Position numbers and translations under genes: made by a program. A model generated the notes under the pieces. It worked only from the letters and a program-made list of their open reading frames with translations. It did not search any database and was not told where the DNA came from. Below are positions 1-8,453 of a stretch of DNA of 64,000 nucleotides, in pieces; position 1 is the first letter of the stretch; every line of letters starts with the position of its first letter. Source of the stretch: CAMLHP01 sp035759745 (GTDB taxonomy: Bacteria; Gemmatimonadota; Gemmatimonadetes; Gemmatimonadales; GWC2-71-9); NCBI GenBank assembly GCA_035759745.1, contig DASTUF010000033.1, positions 31,783 through 95,782 of the forward strand, written 5' to 3'.

Positions 1-1386
1 GAACACCCGGCCCGACCCGGCGCAGGTGGGGCAGTTGCGGGTGAGCGAATGGAAGAGCGAGGACCGAACCCGCTGGCGGGTCATCTCGATCAGGCCCAGT
101 TCCGACACGGCGAAGGCCCTGGTCCGGGCCCGGTCGCGCCCCAGGTGCATCCGCAGTTCCTGCAGCACCCGCTCGCGGTTGCTGCGCGACTCCATGTCGA
201 TGAAGTCGCACACGATGATCCCGCCGATGTCGCGGAGCCGCAGCTGCCGGGCGATCTCGCGCGCGGCCTCGATGTTGGTCCGGAGGATGGTCTTCTCCGG
301 ATCCTTCTTGCCGGTATAGCGCCCGGTATTCACATCGATCGACACCAGCGCTTCCGTGGGCTGGATGACCAGTGATCCGCCGGTGGGCAGTTCCACCCGG
401 GCCTTGAACAGGTCCCGGATCTCGGACTCGATGTCGAACTTGTCGAACAGCGGCGACGGCTCATCGTAGAAGTGCACCCGCTCGATGAGCTCCGGATCGA
501 TCTGCTGGAGGTAGCCTTCGACCTCGTTGTGGAGCTCGCGCGAGTCCACCCAGAGCGCATCCACCTTCGAGCTGAACACATCGCGGATAAGGCCGCGGGT
601 GAGGCTGGTCTCTCGCTGCAGCAGCGCCGGCGCCCGCCGGACGAAGGACTTCTTGCGGTTGATCTTGCGCCACTGGTTGAGCAGGGTCTCGATCTCGCGC
701 CGGAAGTGCTCCTCGGTCACGCCCTCGGCCACGGTGCGGACGATGACGCCGCCGGCGTCCTCGGGCAGCAGCCGAGTCACCATCTCCCGCAACTTCTGGC
801 GCTGCTCCCTGCTCTCGATCTTCCGGCTGACTCCCACCTTCGAGCCATATGGGGTGTACACGAGAAACCGCCCAGCGAGCGAGATCTGGGCGGTGACACG
901 GGAACCCTTGGTGCTGATCGGCTCCTTGGTGACCTGAACCGGAAGCACCTGGCCCTTCTTGAGAATGTCCTGGATGTTGGGCACCGGGCGACGCTGCGAG
1001 ACCTCGCGCTGGCGAGCCTCCCCGTTGCCGTTGCCACGGCCTCGGCGGGCGCGGCGGCTCTCGGCCTCGTCCTCGCCGCTCTCGCTCTCCATGGCGGCAT
1101 GGGCCTCGGCGGCTTCCTCGTTTTCGTCCTCGGGGTCGGCCGCCTCGTCGTCCTCATCCGGCTCGAGCAGATCTGACGCGTGGAGGAACGCGCTCTTCTC
1201 CAACCCGATATCGACGAAGGCTGCCTGGATGCCGGGGAGCACCGCCTCAACCTTGCCGAGGTAGATGTCGCCCACGATGCGGCGATGATCTGGCCGGTCG
1301 ATTAGAAGCTCGACCAGGCGATCGTCTTCGAGGATGGCCACGCGCGTCTCGCGCTGGCTGCCATTGATGAGGATTTCGCGTTTCAC
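1..1386 (-). CDS. rng: Ribonuclease G/E family endoribonuclease (3' end cut by window edge)
   Basis: Single-strand endoribonuclease of the RNase E/G family, acting in rRNA processing and mRNA turnover. The visible 462 residues begin at a GTG (MKREILING) and include an S1 domain (about residues 35-185), interrupted at about 75-133 by an acidic then Arg/Gly-rich insert. The DNase I-like catalytic core follows, with the two metal-binding Asp motifs SIDVNT and CDFIDM. The zinc-link motif CPTC sits at the window edge, so only the small C-terminal domain is missing. The short N-terminus and lack of a long tail seen so far fit RNase G better than RNase E. A promoter about 150 nt upstream gives it a long leader with a hairpin, which could allow self-regulation as in E. 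coli rne (inference). Confidence 0.9.
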   Translation of the reverse strand, partial: MKREILINGSQRETRVAILEDDRLVELLIDRPDHRRIVGDIYLGKVEAVLPGIQAAFVDIGLEKSAFLHASDLLEPDEDDEAADPEDENEEAAEAHAAMESESGEDEAESRRARRGRGNGNGEARQREVSQRRPVPNIQDILKKGQVLPVQVTKEPISTKGSRVTAQISLAGRFLVYTPYGSKVGVSRKIESREQRQKLREMVTRLLPEDAGGVIVRTVAEGVTEEHFRREIETLLNQWRKINRKKSFVRRAPALLQRETSLTRGLIRDVFSSKVDALWVDSRELHNEVEGYLQQIDPELIERVHFYDEPSPLFDKFDIESEIRDLFKARVELPTGGSLVIQPTEALVSIDVNTGRYTGKKDPEKTILRTNIEAAREIARQLRLRDIGGIIVCDFIDMESRSNRERVLQELRMHLGRDRARTRAFAVSELGLIEMTRQRVRSSLFHSLTRNCPTCAGSGRVF

Positions 1387-1416
1387 GGAGGGACCTGCCC
1401 CGGCACGCCCCGCTCC

Positions 1417-1432
1417 TGCCCCCGAGGGGGCA
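1417..1432 (-). other. Hairpin in the leader of the RNase G gene
   Basis: A perfect 7-bp inverted repeat, TGCCCCC/GGGGGCA, with almost no spacer (the innermost pairs must open to form a loop), about 30 nt upstream of the rng GTG start. It lies inside the predicted transcript. It has no U-tract after it, so it does not look like an intrinsic terminator. The rest of the 1387-1571 gap holds only the promoter described separately. Confidence 0.4.
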
Positions 1433-1542
1433 ATAACGACGCTGTGCGCTAATGAGTCGGAGACCGTGGGTGCCGGAATCAGGCCCGCACTGGGGCGGCA
1501 AGTCCGCCCGCGGGTCGAAACCGCTTCACCCGGTGACGGCTA

Positions 1543-1571
1543 AAGATAGGAAATAGGGGACGTTAGGGCAA
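1543..1571 (-). promoter_or_regulatory. Candidate sigma-70-type promoter for rng
   Basis: On the minus strand TTGCCC (1566-1571) is followed after 17 nt by TATCTT (1543-1548), starting directly after the stop codon of the acyl-CoA dehydrogenase gene. The transcript would start near 1536, giving a leader of about 150 nt. The same TTGCC(C/T)-17 nt hexamer pattern recurs upstream of lexA and meaB. Confidence 0.5.
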
Positions 1572-2789
1572 TCAGCCGACAACATCCCCCAGAATCTGTC
1601 GGGCAATGACCATCCGCTGGATCTCGCTGGTGCCTTCCCCGATCTCGCACACCTTTGCATCCCGCATCATCCGCTCGACCGGATAATCGGTGGTGTAGCC
1701 ATAGCCGCCGAAGATCTGCACCGCCTTGGTGGTGGCGCGCATCGCCAGCTCGGAGCAGAAGAGCTTGGCCATGGCCGCCTCCTTCTTGAACGGCTGGCCA
1801 TTCTGCTTGAGCCAGGCGGCGTGATACAGGAGATGGGTTCCGGCCTCGATCTCGAGCGCCATGTCGGCCAGCTGGAAGTAGACCCCCTGGAAGCTGCCTA
1901 TGTAACGGCCGAACTGCTTCCGGTGGCCGGCATATTCCAGTGCCGCCTCGTAGGCGCCCTCGGCGATGCCGAGGGAGAGCGCCGCGATGCCGATCCGGCC
2001 GGCGTCGAGGGTCTTGAGGAAGTTGACGAACCCGAGGCCCGCCTCACCCAGGAGGTTCTCCCTGGGCACCCGGGCGTTCTCGAAGATCAGCTCCCGGGTG
2101 TCACTCGCCCGCCAGCCCATCTTGTCTTCCTTCTTGCCGGCCCGGACCCCGGGGGTCTTGGGGAGGTCGGGCGCGTGGCCTACACCCACCTCGCGGCACT
2201 TCTCCAGGTCCACCGAGTCCTTGGTGACGATGAAGCTGGTGATGCCCTTGCTGCCGATGCCCGGCTCAGTGCGGGCGGTGACCGAGAAGATCTCGCCCAC
2301 TCCGGCGTGGGTGATGAACACCTTGCTGCCGTTCAGCAGCCAGTAATCACCCTTGTCCTCGGCCGTGCTCGCGGTCCCGCCGGCGTCGCTACCGGCCCCC
2401 GGCTCGGTGAGCCCGAACCCGCCGAGCACTTTCCCGCTGGCGAGCAGCGGGACGTACTTCCGGCGTTGCTCCTCGGTGCCGAACTCGACTATCGGCGAGG
2501 TGCCAAGGTTGGTGTGGGCGCTGATGGTGAGGCCATGGCTGGCGTCCACCTTGGCCATCTCGTGAATGGTGACGTAGTACGAGAGCTGGTCCATGCCGGC
2601 GCCGCCCAGCTCCTCGCTCCAGGGCACGCCAAGGAGGCCCAGCTCACCCATCCGGCGGATGTTCTCCCAGGGAAATTCCGACGTCTGATCCAGCTCCTTG
2701 GCCACGGGAAGCACATGGTCGCGGGCAAACTCACGCACCATGTCGCGCACCTGGAACTGCTGGTCGGTGAAGTAGAGCTTGAGGTCCAT
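1572..2789 (-). CDS. Acyl-CoA dehydrogenase (FAD-dependent)
   Basis: Flavoenzyme that introduces the alpha-beta double bond into an acyl-CoA and passes electrons to ETF. At 405 residues it is slightly longer than the usual ~380; the extra length is a charged insert at about residues 200-222 (PDLPKTPGVRAGKKEDK). The three-domain family pattern is clear: helical N-domain, FAD-binding middle with GLTEPGAGSDAGG, and C-terminal helices. The catalytic base is Glu385 in the IGEGTSEIQ motif, the position used by short- and medium-chain enzymes. Chain-length specificity cannot be read. It lies 4 kb from the acyl-CoA mutase operon on the same strand and may act in the same branched or short-chain pathway (inference). 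Heptad repeats occupy its 5' side. Confidence 0.92.
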   Translation of the reverse strand: MDLKLYFTDQQFQVRDMVREFARDHVLPVAKELDQTSEFPWENIRRMGELGLLGVPWSEELGGAGMDQLSYYVTIHEMAKVDASHGLTISAHTNLGTSPIVEFGTEEQRRKYVPLLASGKVLGGFGLTEPGAGSDAGGTASTAEDKGDYWLLNGSKVFITHAGVGEIFSVTARTEPGIGSKGITSFIVTKDSVDLEKCREVGVGHAPDLPKTPGVRAGKKEDKMGWRASDTRELIFENARVPRENLLGEAGLGFVNFLKTLDAGRIGIAALSLGIAEGAYEAALEYAGHRKQFGRYIGSFQGVYFQLADMALEIEAGTHLLYHAAWLKQNGQPFKKEAAMAKLFCSELAMRATTKAVQIFGGYGYTTDYPVERMMRDAKVCEIGEGTSEIQRMVIARQILGDVVG

Positions 2790-2800
2790 TACCTGGCGAG

Positions 2801-2828
2801 TGAGAAGGGAGAAGTGAGAAGTGAGATC
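2801..2828. repeat. Heptanucleotide tandem repeat, locus A
   Basis: Four in-register 7-nt units: TGAGAAG, GGAGAAG, TGAGAAG and TGAGATC. They begin 12 bp upstream of the acyl-CoA dehydrogenase start codon. It has the same 7-nt periodicity, with a different word, as the arrays at 4066-4140 and 62734-62855. Confidence 0.75.
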
Positions 2829-2830
2829 AG

Positions 2831-2849
2831 GGGCGGCCTGAGGCCGCCC
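2831..2849. repeat. GC-rich perfect hairpin next to heptad locus A
   Basis: GGGCGGCC, a TGA loop, then GGCCGCCC: an 8-bp perfect stem between the divergent acyl-CoA dehydrogenase and sugar-dehydrogenase-like genes. There is no T-tract on either side, so it is not a simple intrinsic terminator. It may be the terminal structure of the adjacent repeat. Confidence 0.55.
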
Positions 2850-2889
2850 AGGTTAAAATGTAATCCACACCACCGGATGGACGAGAATC

Positions 2890-4065
2890 ATGCGACGAGA
2901 CCTCGGCTTGCCCGCAGCCGCGATGCTGCTGGTCACAATTGCGTGCAGCGGGACGGAGCCGGGCCCGCCTGGTCATCTGGCGCTTGCGCCGGTGGACAGC
3001 GGGTACGACTTCTCGGTCTTCGTGGCCAGCCCGCCGGGGGACGCCAGCCGACTCCTGGTGATCGAGCGCGGTGGCACCATCTGGCTCCGGAAGGACGGCG
3101 CCCGGCTCCCCACCCCGTTCATCGACCTGACAGGGCTCACCGGGGCGGGCCACGAGTACGGCGTCTACAGCATGGCCTTTCATCCCGAGTACGCCAGCAA
3201 CCGCTGGTTCTATGTGTACTACGTGGACAACGACGGCAACAGCCAGCTGTCGCGCTTCACCGCCAATGCCGATTTTGACACTGCCGATCCTGCCTCCGAG
3301 CTGCCGATGATATCGCAGCCCCAGGTGGCAACCGCGGTGCTCTATGGCGGCCGGGTCGGATTCGGACCGGACGGGATGCTCTACTTCGCGTTCGGCGATG
3401 GAGACGATGACGGCGGGCCCCAGAGCGAATCCCAGGACAGCGGATCGTTCCAGGGCAAGATGCTGCGGCTGGATGTGGACGGTGCGACCCCGTACGAAGT
3501 GCCGCCGGACAATCCCTACATCGGGCGACCCGGGTGGCGCACCGAGATCTGGCAGCTGGGATTCCGCAATCCCTGGCGCTGGAGCTTTGACCGCAGCACC
3601 GGCGATCTGTACGTGGGCGACGTGGGCGAGGACGCCACGGAGGAGATCAACTGGCTGGGTGCACCGATTGAAGGCGGCAACAACTTCGGCTGGCCCTTCA
3701 TGGAAGGCAGCGGCTGCTACGAGCCGGCGACCGGCTGCGAAACCGCAGGGCTGGTGACGCCGGTGATCGAGTACGCCAACGCAGGAAACGCATGCTCGGT
3801 GGTGGGCGGCCAGGTGTATCGGGGCAGCGCGTATCCTGAAATGGAGGGCATCTACTTCTACAGCGACTTCTGCGGCGGCTGGATCCGCAGCGCCCGGGTC
3901 GAGGACAATGCTGCAACGCCGGCCTTCCCCGAGCTGGCCGCGCCCACCGTGGGCGGCCTGACCGACAACGCGGTATCACTCGATGAGGCCACCGGGGGCG
4001 AGCTGTATGTGGTGTATGCGTCGGGGAGGGTGTATCGGCTGGTCTGGATGGAAGATTCCTCGTGA
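2890..4065 (+). CDS. PQQ-type sugar dehydrogenase-fold (GSDH family) lipoprotein, catalytic His absent
   Basis: Six-bladed beta-propeller of the glucose/sorbosone dehydrogenase family, 391 residues. The N-terminal signal ends in a lipobox-like TIAC (Cys19), so the protein is probably a periplasm-facing lipoprotein. Family motifs are present: AFHPEY near 96-101, FGPDGMLYFAFGDG near 158-171, FRNPWRWSFD, and DVGEDATEEIN. The hallmark HNGG preceding FGPDG reads LYGG here (Leu151-Tyr152), so the His that acts as base in soluble glucose dehydrogenase is missing. It may bind sugar, calcium or PQQ without the usual oxidation, or use another residue. The ATG start is chosen because it opens the signal peptide. 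It is divergent from the acyl-CoA dehydrogenase gene and convergent with recQ, separated by heptad repeats. Confidence 0.8.
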   Translation: MRRDLGLPAAAMLLVTIACSGTEPGPPGHLALAPVDSGYDFSVFVASPPGDASRLLVIERGGTIWLRKDGARLPTPFIDLTGLTGAGHEYGVYSMAFHPEYASNRWFYVYYVDNDGNSQLSRFTANADFDTADPASELPMISQPQVATAVLYGGRVGFGPDGMLYFAFGDGDDDGGPQSESQDSGSFQGKMLRLDVDGATPYEVPPDNPYIGRPGWRTEIWQLGFRNPWRWSFDRSTGDLYVGDVGEDATEEINWLGAPIEGGNNFGWPFMEGSGCYEPATGCETAGLVTPVIEYANAGNACSVVGGQVYRGSAYPEMEGIYFYSDFCGGWIRSARVEDNAATPAFPELAAPTVGGLTDNAVSLDEATGGELYVVYASGRVYRLVWMEDSS

Positions 4066-4076
4066 GGGATCAGGGA

Positions 4077-5501
<1,425 letters not shown>

Positions 5502-5563
5502 CCGCCAAGATGCACCCGCCCTGGCTTCAGCCTGTCATCGTTACAACGCGTGCTGGCGCAAAC

Positions 5564-5736
5564 AAATCCACAGATGACGCGGAAGAACTGCGGATGACGC
5601 TGATGCTTCCGGCGCACTACGAACTACGCCTCGCACCCACAAGAACAACATTGTTGTGGGTGTGAGGCGCAGCTCAACTCGTCCTGCCTCGATCCATCAG
5701 CGTCATCCGCAGTCTCTCAGTGTCATCTGTGGATTC
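5564..5736. repeat. 173-bp nested inverted-repeat element
   Basis: Outer arms of 42 nt (5564-5605 and 5695-5736) are near-perfect reverse complements; both carry the words ATCCACAGATGAC and CTGCGGATGACGCTGATG. Inside is a second inverted pair, GCCTCGCACCCACAA (5628-5642) and TTGTGGGTGTGAGGC (5654-5668), with one mismatch. No reading frame is convincing. It fills the recQ to beta-barrel gap and looks like a non-autonomous palindromic repeat of the REP or MITE kind; no transposase is present. Confidence 0.75.
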
Positions 5737-5745
5737 ATCTGTGGA

Positions 5746-6231
5746 CTACTCGCCCTGGCCGAAGCGCACGCCCCCGCCCAGTTGGAGCTGGCTGAACCCC
5801 GGATCAAAGAACCGCTGGAACCGGGCATCCACGTACAACCCCACCGGTGAGCCGGTCAGGTGGATGTTGGTGCCGGCGCCGGCGCCGATGCCGAACTGGG
5901 CATCGATGTCACCGCCGTGGCGCAGGGCGGCGCCTCCCAGCAGGAAGGGATGAATCGACGGCGATGCCGTGGTGAAGTGGTAGGCGAGGTCGCCGTTCCA
6001 CAGCACGTAATTGCTGAACTCATTGAAGATGTATGCCCCGTCCACGCGGGCACCCCAACTGCCGCCGGGGATGTAATCCACCTGCCCGCCGATGCCGAAG
6101 TCACTGCCACCTTCGTCTTCGAGTGAAATCACCGGAACAATGCCGACTCCGAACCGGACGCCCTGCGCCTCCGCGGGCACCGCGCCCGCCATTGCCGCAA
6201 CAAGCACCAGACCTGCGAGTCGATTCCGCAT
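5746..6231 (-). CDS. Outer-membrane beta-barrel protein, paralogue 1
   Basis: Small secreted beta-barrel of the OmpA/OmpX-like fold, 161 residues. A clear signal peptide (MRNRLAGLVLVAAMAGAVPAEA) is followed by alternating hydrophobic and polar strands rich in Gly and aromatics, ending in GGGVRFGQGE. The start at 6231 is preferred over more upstream codons because GAGGAG lies about 8 nt before it and the signal peptide begins there. It shares strand-by-strand patterns (SLEDEGGSDFG, ARVDGAYIF, HPFLLGGAAL, FGIGAGAGTN) with the next gene, so the pair arose by tandem duplication. The role is unknown; such small barrels often stabilise the envelope or act as minor porins. Confidence 0.8.
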   Translation of the reverse strand: MRNRLAGLVLVAAMAGAVPAEAQGVRFGVGIVPVISLEDEGGSDFGIGGQVDYIPGGSWGARVDGAYIFNEFSNYVLWNGDLAYHFTTASPSIHPFLLGGAALRHGGDIDAQFGIGAGAGTNIHLTGSPVGLYVDARFQRFFDPGFSQLQLGGGVRFGQGE

Positions 6232-6342
6232 ACATGCGCTCCTCGTGTGGGGGTACTGATCCGGCCAGTCTGCCCGGACCACCCTGCACCTTGAGCTTAC
6301 GCCTGCCGCCGCCCGGGCGACAGTGACCTGGGCCACAACAGA

Positions 6343-6371
6343 AACGGCCCCGCCCTGAGGGCGAGGCCGTT
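6343..6371 (-). terminator. Intrinsic terminator-like hairpin after paralogue 2
   Basis: On the minus strand a GC-rich stem (AACGGCC...GGCCGTT with the inner CGCCCT/GGGCG pairing) ends in a T-rich stretch (TTTCTGTT), starting 21 nt after the stop codon of the 6392-6910 gene. Shape and position fit rho-independent termination between the two beta-barrel genes. Confidence 0.65.
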
Positions 6372-6391
6372 CCCGAATGCAGCTGTGCTGC

Positions 6392-6910
6392 TTAGTTGCC
6401 GCCGATGGCGAACTTGACGCCCGCATTCACCAGGATGTTGCTGGTGGCAGGAATCGTAACCAAGTCGCCTTCCTTCTCGAACGTGCGGATGAATCGCGCG
6501 TCCACGAAGGGGGTTACCGGCGAATTCTGGAGCTGGAAGTTTGCGCCAGCACCGGCCGAGATGCCGAACTGGTTCTCCTCGAACGAATTGTAGCCGAGCA
6601 GCGTGCCACCGGCCAGCAAGTACGGGTGCACCATCGACGACTCGGCCGTCATGAACGTGTACATGACGTTGGCGTTGATGACGAACGTCTCGGGATCGAA
6701 CAGGTAGTTGCCGTCCAGCCGAGCGCCGAAGCCATTTCCACCAGCCCACTCGAACGATGCGCCAGCGCCGAAATCGGAACCACCACCCTCTTCGAGGCTG
6801 AAGATACCCACGCCGCTGACACCGACCATGCTGCCCTGGGCGTGGACCGGCGCCGCGAACACTGCGGTCGCGAGCGCGAGAGCGGAAAGACCCTTCACGA
6901 TGCCCTTCAT
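6392..6910 (-). CDS. Outer-membrane beta-barrel protein, paralogue 2
   Basis: 172-residue beta-barrel protein with a signal peptide (MKGIVKGLSALALATAVFAAPVHA) and the same strand pattern as the preceding paralogue (SLEEGGGSDFGAGASF, ARLDGNYLF, HPYLLAGGTLLG, FGISAGAGANF, PFVDARFIRTF). The start is supported by AGGAGG about 8 nt upstream, one of the few strong ribosome binding sites in the window, which suggests high expression. A hairpin terminator separates it from the downstream copy, so the two may be expressed differently. No enzymatic motif is seen. Confidence 0.82.
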   Translation of the reverse strand: MKGIVKGLSALALATAVFAAPVHAQGSMVGVSGVGIFSLEEGGGSDFGAGASFEWAGGNGFGARLDGNYLFDPETFVINANVMYTFMTAESSMVHPYLLAGGTLLGYNSFEENQFGISAGAGANFQLQNSPVTPFVDARFIRTFEKEGDLVTIPATSNILVNAGVKFAIGGN

Positions 6911-6991
6911 GTTCCCTTCCTCCTGAGTCCCTGTGAACCTGCGCGAGGCCTGCGCTGCTCTTGCCCTACCCTGCGGCCGCCGGTCGGCGGA

Positions 6992-7007
6992 TGTGATCTG
7001 GATCAGA
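6992..7007. promoter_or_regulatory. CRP/FNR-like palindrome upstream of the beta-barrel pair
   Basis: TGTGATCTGGATCAGA matches the TGTGA-N6-TCACA architecture in nine of ten conserved positions, about 80 bp upstream of the 6910 start codon. No clear -35/-10 pair was found beside it, so function is uncertain. The rest of the 6911-7121 gap holds nothing I can support. Confidence 0.3.
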
Positions 7008-7121
7008 TAACCAGCAAAGTTAGCAAGAATTCGGACTTCCGCAAGCGTCCATTGCCTGAAACACTGCTGTAAAGCGTTACCTGCAATACCTTTGCCATAA
7101 ACGGCACTCCCGCAAAAAGCG

Positions 7122-7316
7122 TCAACTATCCCGACGACCGCTGTCGGAATCCGGGGATTCCGGCTGGTCGCTACGCAAACGGTTGCGCGCCACGATCCGC
7201 CATCCCACCACCAGCACCAGCACCCCGATAGCGAGCCACCTGACCAGCGAGATATCCAGGGCTAACCCCACTACTGCCAACACGATACCCAGCGTGCCAA
7301 GGGCCTGGCGAGTCAT
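7122..7316 (-). CDS. Small two-segment membrane protein, last gene of the mutase operon
   Basis: 64 residues. After MTRQALGT there are two hydrophobic stretches (about 9-21 and 27-42) and a basic/acidic C-terminal tail (RNRLRSDQPESPDSDSGRRDS). Its ATG overlaps the TGA of the enoyl-CoA hydratase gene (ATGA), the same junction used through this operon, which supports it as a real translated gene. I do not recognise a family. It could be a membrane tether or a small hypothetical conserved only in relatives. Confidence 0.5.
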   Translation of the reverse strand: MTRQALGTLGIVLAVVGLALDISLVRWLAIGVLVLVVGWRIVARNRLRSDQPESPDSDSGRRDS

Positions 7317-8071
7317 CGCTTCAGGAACCCCTCGATCGCCTTCCGGAACTCCTCGGTGGATCGTGCAACTGCGTTCACCCGGGCCCCGGCTGCGATGCCC
7401 TCGGCAAGAGCAAGGCCGTCCTGTTCGTGGAACAGCCGTTTGGTGAGCGCCATGGCGCCTTGCGGCGCACTGGCAAGCTCCCGGGCCAGTACGGCGGTCC
7501 GCGCCGGAAGTTCCATTGGGGCAACGACCTCCGTAATCAGGCCCGCCTCCCGTGCCGCAGCCGCCGAGAGGGTCCGGCCGGTGGCCACCAGGTCGAAGGC
7601 CAGCCGCTCCCCCACCTGCCTCCGGAGCAGGGCCATGACCATCGCCGGGACGAACCCCCGCTTGATCTCGGGAAACCCGAACTTGGCGTCGTCGGCCGCC
7701 ACGACCAGGTCTGCCGCTGCCACCAGTCCGGCCCCGCCGGCCAGCGCCCGGCCCTGGACCGACGCGATGACCGGGTACGGCAATGACCGCAGCCGGAGAA
7801 AGAGGTGCCCCAGTTCGAGGGCGTCCCGTTCGTTCTCGGCCAGGGTCCGGTCGCGCGACGCCAGCAGCTCGGCGAGGTCGGCGCCGGCGCAGAAGTCGGG
7901 GCCGGCACCCTGCAGCACAATGACCCTCACTCCAGCTTCGAGGTCGGCCTGCTCGAGCTCGGTGTGCAGCGCCGCGATCAGCGCGCGAGAGAGGGCGTTG
8001 CGCTTGTCGGGACGGTCGAGTGTGAGGGTGAGGACTCCGTCGGCGAGCTCGCGCCGCAGCGGCGCATTCAT
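7313..8071 (-). CDS. Enoyl-CoA hydratase/isomerase (crotonase family)
   Basis: Crotonase-fold enzyme of 252 residues that would hydrate an enoyl-CoA, or act on a methyl-branched one. The oxyanion-hole segments are recognisable: GAGPDFCAGADLAEL (about 54-68) and VQGRALAGGAGLVAAADLVVA (about 104-124). The two catalytic Glu of rat mitochondrial hydratase are not both obvious: the first position falls in the GGAGL loop, and PEIKRGFVPA supplies a Glu at the second. A methylglutaconyl-CoA hydratase-like (LiuC/AtuE) role is therefore as likely as a classical hydratase role. It is coupled by ATGA overlaps to the AtuA C-terminal gene before it and the small membrane gene after it. Confidence 0.85.
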   Translation of the reverse strand: MNAPLRRELADGVLTLTLDRPDKRNALSRALIAALHTELEQADLEAGVRVIVLQGAGPDFCAGADLAELLASRDRTLAENERDALELGHLFLRLRSLPYPVIASVQGRALAGGAGLVAAADLVVAADDAKFGFPEIKRGFVPAMVMALLRRQVGERLAFDLVATGRTLSAAAAREAGLITEVVAPMELPARTAVLARELASAPQGAMALTKRLFHEQDGLALAEGIAAGARVNAVARSTEEFRKAIEGFLKR

Positions 8072-8448
8072 GGTGCCGGTCGCTTGAGCAACGTGCGCGC
8101 CAGCGCGGCGGGCACCGGCACTTCCATCCGCAGCAGCGCGGTGGAGAACACCTTGCCCTGGGCGTCGGTCTTGAGCGAGATGGTGCCGCCGCCATCGAGC
8201 GCGCCGTGCAGCAGGAAGTTGAGCGCGTTGAGGTTGGGCAGCTCGAAGCGCTCGACTCCCTTCACCATGCCGCGGAAGTGGCGGGCCACCCGCGCCACCG
8301 TGACTTCGTTCACGAGCAATGGATAGTGCTCCGGCTCCAGGGCGATCAGTCCAACGTTGGCGGTATCGCCCTTGTCGCCCGAGCGCGCATGGGCCAGGTA
8401 GCGCAACTGAAGGGGCATCGTGCTCGTCGCTCGTTTTTTTACCGGCAT
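8068..8448 (-). CDS. AtuA C-terminal ferredoxin-fold-like domain as a separate protein
   Basis: 126 residues carrying the conserved block YLAHARSGDKGDTANVG and the downstream LNFLLHGALDGGG, which form the C-terminal part of full-length AtuA proteins. Here the block is its own gene starting 5 bp after the stop of the large AtuA gene. The ATG at 8448 is used; an internal ATG at 8418 would drop ten residues. The biochemical role of AtuA is not established; it is needed for acyclic terpene use in Pseudomonas. The 3' end overlaps the enoyl-CoA hydratase start (ATGA). Confidence 0.75.
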   Translation of the reverse strand: MPVKKRATSTMPLQLRYLAHARSGDKGDTANVGLIALEPEHYPLLVNEVTVARVARHFRGMVKGVERFELPNLNALNFLLHGALDGGGTISLKTDAQGKVFSTALLRMEVPVPAALARTLLKRPAP

Positions 8449-8453
8449 GTCCG

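Noticed and set aside
2801..2828. CRISPR-like array
   Set aside because: Units are only 7 nt with no spacers and no cas genes; the same holds for the arrays at 4066-4140 and 62734-62855.
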